A stretch of DNA of 64,000 bases from Micromonospora echinospora. Lineage in GTDB: Bacteria > Actinomycetota > Actinomycetes > Mycobacteriales > Micromonosporaceae. The number at the start of each line of letters is the position of its first letter. Positions within the stretch are counted from its first letter, which is position 1. Both the position numbers and the translations under genes were made by a program. Below the pieces are notes generated by a model, which had not been told where the DNA came from, ran no database searches, and saw only the letters and a list, made by a program, of their open reading frames with translations. The stretch spans positions 4,924,001 to 4,988,000 of the forward strand of contig NZ_JACHJC010000001.1 of NCBI RefSeq assembly GCF_014203425.1. The letters run 5' to 3'. Shown here one piece after another: positions 42,735 to 50,161 of this stretch.

Positions 42735-43840
42735 CGCGCGCTCCCGTTCGTCTGATGGACCTGGATCGGCATGGGGAGCACCCCGGCGGCGGCCCACTGC
42801 TCGCGCAGCCGCGTGGTCCGCGTCGCGGCGGTGGCGTCCAGCAACGCGATGCCGCAGTCCCCGCCACCGGCGCCGGACGGTTTGGCCGCGCCGCCGACGG
42901 TCTCTGCGGCGTCGCACAGCGCCGTCAGCCGGGGGGTGAAGATGCCGAGCCGGACCTCGTCGTCCAGCTCGGCAAGCACGTGCCGGGCCCGCCGGACCTG
43001 GTGCAGCAGTTCCTGGTCGTCTCCCCGTTCCAGCGCGTCGATGGCGGTACGCACACACTCCTGGCTACGGCTGGTGAAGCTCCACCGCGCCGGGCTGCCC
43101 CGCCACCGGGAGGCGGCCAGCCGCCCGGTCAACAAGCTGCTGCTGGCCGGCTCGCCGGTCCAGCCCACCTCCAGCGCGAGGCCACGCGGTGGTGGCAGCC
43201 GCCGGACCCGCAGGCCCGGCCAGGGCGCGCGCATCGTCTCCTCGACGCCGCGCCGCCGCGCCATCTCGCGCACGGCCGCGCGGTCGGGCGCCTGGTAGGC
43301 GATCCAGCCGCCCCAGACGCTCGCGGCCAGATCACCGCCGGAGGCGTCGGCGCCGTCGCGCACCGTCGCCAGCATCGCCAGCCGGAACCGCGATTCGAGC
43401 GACAGCTCCACCCCGTGGTACGCGGCCACTGCGGTCACCGTGGCGACTGTCACCGCCCCGCTCGACCCGAGGCCGAACTTCGTGCCGTCCCGGTGCAGCC
43501 GGCTGGTGATCGCCACCCGCATCGGCAGCGGGCGCAGCCCTCGCCCGGCCAGGAGTTCGCCGACCACCTCGATCGCCGAGACCACGGCGCCGAGGGCGTC
43601 GGGCGCCGGCTGCCCGTCGCCCGCGCCGACGAGCCGGCCGTCCTGCCACCGCAGGCACTCCTGCTCCGGGCAGAGGTCGGAGTCGACAACGAGGTGGGCG
43701 TCGGCGCCGGAGACGGTGACGTCCACTCCCCGGTCGACCGCCACCAGCAGCGCCGGGTGGCCCGGCTCCAGCACCGCGTACTCACCGGCGATGAACAGCT
43801 TGCCCGGCGCGTGGTGGCGCACGGCGCCCGGACCGGTCAC
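42731..43840 (-). CDS. phosphomevalonate kinase
   Basis: 369 aa; GTG 43840 overlaps the stop of the decarboxylase gene by 4 nt. GHMP kinase fold: HHAPGKLFIAGEYAVLEPGHPALLVAVDRG, then DGTKFGLGSSGAVTVATVTA (the phosphate loop) and KPSGAGGGDCGIALLDA. The EYAVLEPGHPA form separates it from mevalonate kinase (EHAVVYGAPA). It phosphorylates 5-phosphomevalonate to the diphosphate. Confidence 0.93.
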   Translation of the reverse strand: MTGPGAVRHHAPGKLFIAGEYAVLEPGHPALLVAVDRGVDVTVSGADAHLVVDSDLCPEQECLRWQDGRLVGAGDGQPAPDALGAVVSAIEVVGELLAGRGLRPLPMRVAITSRLHRDGTKFGLGSSGAVTVATVTAVAAYHGVELSLESRFRLAMLATVRDGADASGGDLAASVWGGWIAYQAPDRAAVREMARRRGVEETMRAPWPGLRVRRLPPPRGLALEVGWTGEPASSSLLTGRLAASRWRGSPARWSFTSRSQECVRTAIDALERGDDQELLHQVRRARHVLAELDDEVRLGIFTPRLTALCDAAETVGGAAKPSGAGGGDCGIALLDATAATRTTRLREQWAAAGVLPMPIQVHQTNGSAR

Positions 43841-44877
43841 GGCCGGCTGCCCGGGTCCGGCCGGGCCGCCGGCCCCGGTCCGGCGACGACCACGGCGCAG
43901 CCCGGCGCGGCGTCGCGCAGGGTGTCGGCAACCCGGTCGGCGTCCGCGCGGCGGCAGAGCACCTTGACGTTCGGTCCCGCGTCCATCGTGGCGTAGGCGG
44001 AGACGCCGTCGGCGCGCAGGCGCAGCACGCTGTCGAGCACGGCCACCGTGACCGGCGCCAGGTAGCGCACCGCCGGCCGGGCGGCCAGCATGGTCGCGTG
44101 CATGCCGAGGGCGTTGCGTTCGGCGATCTCGCCGACCGCGTCCAGGTCTGCCTGGAGCAGCGCGGCCCGCATCTCGGCCAGGTCGGCGCGGCCGGAGGCG
44201 ACCCACGACGGATAGAGCGGGGAGGTCCGGACGGTTCGCCGCATCCCCTCGCGGCTCGACACCGCCTTCGGCCCGGCGTCGACGATCGCGATCACCAGCG
44301 CGACGTCGAAGGGCGCGACCGGCACCGGCTCGGCGTAGGAGCCGAGGTCCGCGGCGGCCCCGGCGCCGGGGCCCGCGTGGCACATCGCGAAGCCGCCGAA
44401 GACCGACCGGGAGGCCGACACGGATCCCCGCCGGGCCAGGCGGGACAGCGCGGTGGTGTCCAGGTCGAGGCCGTACGCGGCGGCGCCGGCGAGGGCGAGG
44501 GCGGCGAATCCGCTCGCCGAGGACGCCAGGCCGGCGCCGGTGGGCACGGAGTTGCGGGTGTCGACGCAGGCCCGTTCCGTGCGCCCGGCCAGCTTCCGTA
44601 CCAGGTCCAGGAAGGTGACGACGCGCTGTCGCCGTTCGCCGTCGGTGGGCGAGCCGTCGAGGACGACCTCGTCGGCCGCCGCCCCGCTGTCGATCCGGAC
44701 GGTGGTGGTGGTCGGGAAGACGTCGAGCGTCATCGACAGGCTGTCGGCGTACGGGATCATCAGCTGCTCGTCGCGCTTGCCCCAGTACTTGATCAGCGCG
44801 ATGTTCGGATGGGCCACGGCGGTCGCCGGCCGGTTGAGCGCCGGCGCGGACGGCTCCGCCCGGTGGTCAGTCGTCAT
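43837..44877 (-). CDS. diphosphomevalonate decarboxylase
   Basis: 346 aa. AVAHPNIALIKYWGKRDEQLMIPYADSLSMTL is diagnostic of the enzyme; NSVPTGAGLASSASGFAALALAGA is the ATP loop, RRGSVSASRSVFGGFAMC and YATMDAGPNVKVLC hold the substrate and catalytic Asp regions. It makes isopentenyl diphosphate by ATP-driven decarboxylation. It overlaps the mevalonate kinase gene by 11 nt. Confidence 0.95.
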   Translation of the reverse strand: MTTDHRAEPSAPALNRPATAVAHPNIALIKYWGKRDEQLMIPYADSLSMTLDVFPTTTTVRIDSGAAADEVVLDGSPTDGERRQRVVTFLDLVRKLAGRTERACVDTRNSVPTGAGLASSASGFAALALAGAAAYGLDLDTTALSRLARRGSVSASRSVFGGFAMCHAGPGAGAAADLGSYAEPVPVAPFDVALVIAIVDAGPKAVSSREGMRRTVRTSPLYPSWVASGRADLAEMRAALLQADLDAVGEIAERNALGMHATMLAARPAVRYLAPVTVAVLDSVLRLRADGVSAYATMDAGPNVKVLCRRADADRVADTLRDAAPGCAVVVAGPGPAARPDPGSRP

Positions 44878-45931
44878 GGCCGGCGAACCTCCCCATCGGG
44901 ACGGCCCAGGTGCGGACGGCGCCGGCCTGCTGGACGCTCCGCACCACCGCCGCGGACTCCCGGCGGTCCCGGGCCAGCGCGATCATGCAGCCGCCCAGGC
45001 CACCGCCACTGATCTTGGCGCCCGGGCTGCCCGCCGCGAGCGCGGCGTCGACCATCCGGTCGATCCGTCCGGTGCTGATGCCGACCTCGCGCAACAGCCG
45101 GTGGTTCTCGGTCAGCCGCGCGCCGAAGTCGGCGACCCGGCCCTGGAGCAGGTCGTGCGCCGCGGCCTCGGTCAGGCTGGTCACCCGGCTGACGAACTCG
45201 TCGCGCGTGCGCGGGGAGCGCTCGAAGGCGCCCCGCAGCAACTCCACCGCGTCCCGGGTGCTGCCGCTGACGCCGCTGTCGGCGATGACGAGCACCGCGT
45301 CGAAGCCGGCCGGGTCCGACCGTCGCGCGGTACGCGCGGTGCCCGCCATGGCGACCGGCAGTTCCCGGCCCACGCCGTTGCGGAAGATCAGCGGCGCGGT
45401 CGCACCGGTGGCCAGGGCGTCGATGCCGCTGGCCCGGCCGTGCGCCACGTTCTCCGAGGTCTGCACGAGATCGAACACCGTGGCGGCGTCGAGGCGGCGG
45501 TCGAACGCGTCCGCGAGGGCCAGCACCGCGGCGCGGGCGCAGGCGGCGCTCGACCCGAGCCCTCGGCCCTGCGGGATGGCGCAGTCCACGAGCACGTCGA
45601 CGCGCATCGGCTCGGTGACGGCGGCCCGCTGCCGGAACTCCGTCACCAGATGTTGCAGGCCGTCGGTCGGAAGCGACGTCACCTCCGGGCTCTCCAGCCC
45701 GGCGATGGCGAAGGAGATCTCGTCGCCGCCGTCGCCGCCGGCCCGCCGCGCCTTCGCCACGGCGGTCAGTTGCGGCACCGGGACGGCGAGCGCCGGAGCG
45801 CCGTACACGACGGCGTGTTCGCCCAGCAGGATGGCCTTGCCGTGGGCGCGGCCGGTGCCGAGGCGGCCCGGCCCGTCACCCCGGTCGTCGAGAACGCCAC
45901 GGGCGACGACGGTCACCGGCTCCGTGGACAT
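44867..45931 (-). CDS. mevalonate kinase
   Basis: 354 aa. GRAHGKAILLGEHAVVYGAPALAVPVPQL and IPQGRGLGSSAACARAAVLAL are the GHMP motifs, with AHGRASGIDALAT and KISGGGLGGCMIALA following. It phosphorylates mevalonate at the 5-hydroxyl. Start and upstream stop share one nucleotide (TGATG), so it is coupled to the prenyl diphosphate synthase gene. Confidence 0.95.
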   Translation of the reverse strand: MSTEPVTVVARGVLDDRGDGPGRLGTGRAHGKAILLGEHAVVYGAPALAVPVPQLTAVAKARRAGGDGGDEISFAIAGLESPEVTSLPTDGLQHLVTEFRQRAAVTEPMRVDVLVDCAIPQGRGLGSSAACARAAVLALADAFDRRLDAATVFDLVQTSENVAHGRASGIDALATGATAPLIFRNGVGRELPVAMAGTARTARRSDPAGFDAVLVIADSGVSGSTRDAVELLRGAFERSPRTRDEFVSRVTSLTEAAAHDLLQGRVADFGARLTENHRLLREVGISTGRIDRMVDAALAAGSPGAKISGGGLGGCMIALARDRRESAAVVRSVQQAGAVRTWAVPMGRFAGHDD

Positions 45932-47019
45932 CACTGGGCCCGCTGGGTGGCCTTGATCGCCATGTCGGCGAGCTGATGTTTCGCGGGGGCGGTGGCGCTG
46001 CTCGCCTCCAGCGCGGCCAGCGCCCGGTCGGTGCGCTGCGAGATCTGCCGCTCGATCTCCTCGACCGCACCGACGTCGCGGAAGATGCCGCGGATGCGGG
46101 CGATCTCCTCGTCCGCGAGGTCCGTGCCGACCTTCGCCCGCAGGTAGGCCGCCGCGTCCGGGTCCCGTTCGTCGGCGCGCTTGAGCGCCGTGGCGAGCAG
46201 GACCGTCCGCTTGCCCTCCCGCAGGTCGTCGCCGGACGGCTTGCCCGTCACCACCGGGTCGCCGAACACGCCGAGCAGGTCGTCGCGCAACTGGAAGGCG
46301 ATGCCCACGTCGGCGCCGAAGGCGCGGTAGGCCGCGAAGAGGGCGTCGTCCGCGTCGGCGATCGCCGCGCCGAACTGCAGTGGCCGCTCCACCGTGTACG
46401 ACGCGGTCTTGTACTGGTTGATGCGCAGCGCCGCGTCGACGTCCTCGCTCCGGCTCACCTGGCTGATCAGATCGAGCAGCTGGCCGTACATGACCTCGGA
46501 GCGCACCGCCGACCACACTGGCGAGACCCGCACGTGCGCGTCGGCCGGCAGGCCGGAGGCGCGGACCAGGACGTCGGCCCAGATCAGGACGAGGTCTCCG
46601 ATCAGGATGGCGGTGCCGGTGCCGAACGTTCCCGGGTCACCGGAGAAGCGCCGCGCCCGATGCCGTTCGGCGTACGCGACGTGCGCGGCGGGATGGCCGC
46701 GGCGGGTCTGCGACGCGTCGATGATGTCGTCGTGGATGAGGCCGGACGCGTGCAGCAGCTCGAACCCGGCGCAGGCGTTCAGCACCGCGGTCGCCACCGG
46801 GTCCTCCGGGTCGCCGCCGGCGCCGATCCAGCCCAGCCAGGCGAAGGCGGGCCGGATGCGCTTGCCGCCCCGCAGGACGTAGCTCTCCAGCTCGGCGACC
46901 AGGGCCGCGAAGTCGTCGCCGAGCTCGCGTGCCTCGGCGCGGCGCTCGGCGAAGAAGTCTCGCAGCGCGGCGTCGACGGGCGCCGAGTCGGTGACCGCAC
47001 CGAGATATCCGACGGTCAT
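45931..47019 (-). CDS. trans-prenyl diphosphate synthase (farnesyl or geranylgeranyl)
   Basis: 362 aa; ATG with GGGAG upstream, first gene of the mevalonate operon. GGKRIRPAFAWL, the first Asp-rich motif IHDDIIDASQTRRGHPA (Asp97, Asp98, Asp101) and the second FQLRDDLLGVFGD are clear. The residues 4 and 5 places before the first DD are Gly93 and Ser92, not the aromatic residues that shorten the chain in many farnesyl synthases, so product length cannot be fixed from sequence. The aromatic prenyltransferase at the operon's end suggests its product is used there; C15 is my inference. Confidence 0.93.
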   Translation of the reverse strand: MTVGYLGAVTDSAPVDAALRDFFAERRAEARELGDDFAALVAELESYVLRGGKRIRPAFAWLGWIGAGGDPEDPVATAVLNACAGFELLHASGLIHDDIIDASQTRRGHPAAHVAYAERHRARRFSGDPGTFGTGTAILIGDLVLIWADVLVRASGLPADAHVRVSPVWSAVRSEVMYGQLLDLISQVSRSEDVDAALRINQYKTASYTVERPLQFGAAIADADDALFAAYRAFGADVGIAFQLRDDLLGVFGDPVVTGKPSGDDLREGKRTVLLATALKRADERDPDAAAYLRAKVGTDLADEEIARIRGIFRDVGAVEEIERQISQRTDRALAALEASSATAPAKHQLADMAIKATQRAQ

Positions 47020-47218
47020 GCCCGCGTCTCCCGATCAAGACGGCAGTCACCATTACACTCACGCATCTCGGACTCCCCTGGATTCGCTGGACCAGTCGCG
47101 TCGAGCGGCGATTAGTCGATTCCGTTCCGGACGTTTGCGCCGGCGCGGAAACGACGCCGATCTCCCCATCGGCGTCGCCATTTCGTCCGCGCCGGCACGC
47201 CGAGTCCGGCATGGCCTG

Positions 47219-47265
47219 ACAGTAATCGCGGCCCGACACCCTGCCCACTACTCACGCGAGTAGTG
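47219..47265 (-). promoter_or_regulatory. cluster palindrome (copy d) and promoter of the mevalonate operon
   Basis: CACTACTCACGCGAGTAGTG at 47246-47265, nearly perfect dyad. On the minus strand 21 nt separate it from TACTGT (47224-47219), with the same 14-mer CCGCGATTACTGTC as in copy c at the same distance. About 200 nt of leader would lie before the start at 47019. Confidence 0.7.
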
Positions 47266-47336
47266 CGCGCTGCCAGCGACGTCGCCGACGAACGGCCGCA
47301 GATCCCGTATAACTGAGTAGCCCGCCCCGGTTCGGC

Positions 47337-47365
47337 GTTCAACTGTCCAGAACGGACGGTCGAAC
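47337..47365. promoter_or_regulatory. StrR/NovG-type operator upstream of the LuxR gene
   Basis: GTTCAACTG, 11 nt, CGGTCGAAC: an exact fit to the consensus GTTCRACTG-N11-CRGTYGAAC known for StrR and NovG. It ends 55 nt before the LuxR start at 47421. The left part lies in the 16-nt repeat (47334-47349) shared with 32434-32449. The StrR-like protein at 14211-15242 is the obvious binder. Confidence 0.8.
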
Positions 47366-47420
47366 GCGGTGGGACATCGGCTCGCGGCGCACGTCGGACG
47401 ATTCAGCAGAGGAAAACGGG

Positions 47421-50108
47421 ATGGTCATCATGAATCGCATGGCGGGGCGCGGGCAGGAATTGTCCTCATTGGGGGAACTGCTCGACGCCACCATGCGGGG
47501 ATCCGGGGGCTGCGTCGTCGTCGACGGGCCGTTCGGCATCGGCAAGACCCACCTGCTGAAGGTCACCGGCCTGGAGGCGGCGGCCCGCGGGCTGACAGTG
47601 GTGGCCGGGCGGGCAAGCGTGACGGATCAGCCGGTGCCCGTACACCTGCTCGTCAACTTCCTGCGCCACGCGATGCCCGGCGAAGCGGCTGTCGAGCAGC
47701 TCGCCCTGCCGGGTGCCAACCCGTTCTGGCTGATCGACCGGGTCGGCGATCTGGTCGAGGTCGCGGCACGCCGGCGCCCGCTCGTGGTCGCCCTGGACGA
47801 CGCCCAGCGCATCGACGACGTCAGTGCCCTGGCCCTGCGCGGACTCGTGCCGCGGCTGGCGTCCTCGCCGGTGCTCTGGCTGCTGGCCCGCCGGCCGGTC
47901 GCCGCCGGGTCGATCGCTCAGCACGCCGTCGACTGGCTGGCCGAGCACGTCGCGGTACGGGTACGGCTGCGCGAGCCGGGCGAGGAGGCGGTGGCCGACC
48001 TGTGCGCCGGCATCCTCGGCGCCCGGCCGGACGCCTCCGTCCTGCGCTGGGCGGCCCGCTGCGGCGGCAACCCGAAGGTGATGGAGATCGTCTTCAGCGC
48101 GTTCATCAAGGCCGGCCAGATGATCATCGTGGACGGGGCGGCGTCGGTGGTGTCCGACGAGCTGCCCGACGGTGTCCTCGCCGGCGTACGCGCGCTGCTG
48201 GAGGAGCTGCCACCCTCGCTGCGGCGCCTGCTCGCGGCCGGCGGCCGGCACGGCCACACGTTCCCCGTCGACCGGGTGACGGGCCTGCTGGACGGGTCGG
48301 CCGCCGACGTGTCCGCCGCGATCGACGAGGCGGTGCGGGTCGGGCTGATACGACGCGACGGAGCGGAGCTGACCTTCGCCCACCCGGTGCTCGGAGAGGC
48401 GCTTCGCCACGCCGCGTACCCGGAACCGGAGCGTGCCGCGCCCGGATCCGCGCCGGCACCGGCGGCGGGCGACCCGGTCCGGCGCGGGCGGCCCGATCCG
48501 CGGCCCGTGACGCCCCACTCCCCCGCCGGCGTACGCGTCACGCGCTCCGCGCCGGACGCGGCCACGCCCGCCGCGACGGCGGAGCCGCGCTCGGGCCGGT
48601 GCGGGTGCGACGAAGTGGTGGCGGCCGCCGTGTCCCACCTGGAGAACCGATCCGCCGAGGCGCCACGAGCGCTGGCCCGTGCGCTGCGCCTGCTGGCCGG
48701 GGCGGGACGGGCCGCCGAGGCCGGCCGCCTCGCGGAGGTGATCCTCCGCCGCGACCTTCCGGCGGACGTCGAGGCGCAGCTCGTGCTCGAACTGGGACAC
48801 GGGATGCGGGCCGCCGGCAGCCACCGCCTGGCGGCCGGCTTCCTGCGGCGGACGCAGGCCCGCCACGACGTGTGCGAGCTGGACCGCGCCAAGCTGGACC
48901 GGGCGCTCGCGGACACCACGAAGCACCTGGGCGGCGCCTCCCTCGCCGAGGCGGAGCCCTGGCACCAGTCGCCGGGCTGCGCGCCCGGCCGGCGGCCGCT
49001 GTGGACCTGGCTGGTCCGGGCGCTGGGCGCAGCCGATCAGCTCGACGAGGCGCAGGCGGTGCTGGCCACCGTGCGACCGCTGGCGCAGGAGCCCTGTCAC
49101 ACCGGCTCGGAGTCGCTCTGGCGCGGCCACCGGGCCGAGCTGCTGGCAGCGGCCGGACGGCTGGACGAGGCACGCGCCGAGGCGGAGGCGGCGCTGCGAG
49201 CCGCCGACCACTCCCGGCCGGCCGACTGCGTACCGGCGCGCCTGGTCCTGGCCCACCTGAGCGTGCACCACGGTGACCTCGCCACGGCCAGCGACCAGTT
49301 GCGGACGGCCGAGCGGCTGGCATCCGCCGACGACTCGGCGCGGACGGACTGGGCGCTGGCCCGGTTCCACGCGGCCAGCGGCCGTCCGGCGATGATGGTG
49401 CAGACGCTGATCAACGTCGCCGGACAGGTCGTACCCGATCCGCTGCTGTTCACCGAGGCGCCGGCCGCCGCGGCGACGCTCGTACGCCAGGCCCGCCGGG
49501 CGGGGCTCGACGCGGAGGCCGAGCGGGCCGTGGAGGTCGCCCGGCGCGTCGCCCGCGGCAACCCGTTCGTCCAGTCGCTGGCGGCGGCGGCCGAGCACGC
49601 CGCGGGTCTCCTGCGCGACGATTCGGCGGCGCTGCTGCGGGCCGCGGATCTGCACCGGCTCGCCGGCCGTACGCTCGCGGCGGCCGGCGCGGTGGAGGAC
49701 GCGGCCCGCAGCACCCGGGACCGGGCCGAGGCCACCCGTCTGCTCGAAGCCGCGACGGACGGCTACCGGGAGTGCGGCGCGCGACGCGACCTGGAGCGCG
49801 TGGAGGCCGAGCTGCGTGTCCTGCCGGCTCACAACGTCCGCCCGCTGGTCCCCGACCGGCCCCGGTCGGGGTGGGAGAGCCTGACCAGCGCGGAGCTGCG
49901 GGTCGTGCGGGCCATCGTGGACGGGATGACCAACCGCGAGGCGGCGAGTTCGCTGTTCCTGTCCCCGCACACCGTCGACAGTCACCTGCGGCGCGTCTTC
50001 TCCAAGCTCGACATCAACAGCCGGGTGGAACTGACCCGCTGCTTCATCGCGCACGAGGCGGTCCGGCCGGCGCTGGCCACCACACGCCAGCCGGCGTCCG
50101 CCGGCTGA
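47421..50108 (+). CDS. large LuxR-family (LAL-type) regulator
   Basis: 895 aa. N-terminal AAA-like ATPase with Walker A DGPFGIGKTHLL (about residues 36-47) and a Walker-B-like VVALDDAQRIDD near 120; a long helical middle part rich in Ala, Leu and Arg (TPR-like); and a C-terminal LuxR helix-turn-helix LTSAELRVVRAIVDGMTNREAASSLFLSPHTVDSHLRRVFSKL. LAL proteins are ATP-binding activators of secondary-metabolite operons. A StrR/NovG operator upstream suggests it is controlled by the ParB-domain regulator. It may in turn bind the lux-box-like palindromes. Confidence 0.9.
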   Translation: MVIMNRMAGRGQELSSLGELLDATMRGSGGCVVVDGPFGIGKTHLLKVTGLEAAARGLTVVAGRASVTDQPVPVHLLVNFLRHAMPGEAAVEQLALPGANPFWLIDRVGDLVEVAARRRPLVVALDDAQRIDDVSALALRGLVPRLASSPVLWLLARRPVAAGSIAQHAVDWLAEHVAVRVRLREPGEEAVADLCAGILGARPDASVLRWAARCGGNPKVMEIVFSAFIKAGQMIIVDGAASVVSDELPDGVLAGVRALLEELPPSLRRLLAAGGRHGHTFPVDRVTGLLDGSAADVSAAIDEAVRVGLIRRDGAELTFAHPVLGEALRHAAYPEPERAAPGSAPAPAAGDPVRRGRPDPRPVTPHSPAGVRVTRSAPDAATPAATAEPRSGRCGCDEVVAAAVSHLENRSAEAPRALARALRLLAGAGRAAEAGRLAEVILRRDLPADVEAQLVLELGHGMRAAGSHRLAAGFLRRTQARHDVCELDRAKLDRALADTTKHLGGASLAEAEPWHQSPGCAPGRRPLWTWLVRALGAADQLDEAQAVLATVRPLAQEPCHTGSESLWRGHRAELLAAAGRLDEARAEAEAALRAADHSRPADCVPARLVLAHLSVHHGDLATASDQLRTAERLASADDSARTDWALARFHAASGRPAMMVQTLINVAGQVVPDPLLFTEAPAAAATLVRQARRAGLDAEAERAVEVARRVARGNPFVQSLAAAAEHAAGLLRDDSAALLRAADLHRLAGRTLAAAGAVEDAARSTRDRAEATRLLEAATDGYRECGARRDLERVEAELRVLPAHNVRPLVPDRPRSGWESLTSAELRVVRAIVDGMTNREAASSLFLSPHTVDSHLRRVFSKLDINSRVELTRCFIAHEAVRPALATTRQPASAG

Positions 50109-50153
50109 ACCGGCCGGCGTGTGGTGGGGCGCGGTTCAGCCGGCGGACGCCGG
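50091..50153. terminator. long terminator hairpin between two convergent LuxR genes
   Basis: A perfect 21-bp stem (50091-50111 with 50133-50153) with a 21-nt loop. The left arm overlaps the last codons of the rightward LuxR gene, and the right arm ends 8 nt before the stop of the leftward LuxR gene. Confidence 0.8.
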
Positions 50154-50161
50154 AATGCGGT

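Larger units (their letters stand above)
47020..47420. other. 401-nt divergent regulatory region
   Basis: Gap between the mevalonate operon (leftward) and the LuxR gene (rightward). It holds palindrome copy d with its leftward promoter and the StrR/NovG-type site, plus TATAAC at about 47309-47314, a possible -10 for the LuxR gene. GAGG at about 47409 is the ribosome-binding site for 47421. No further ORF is convincing here. Confidence 0.6.
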
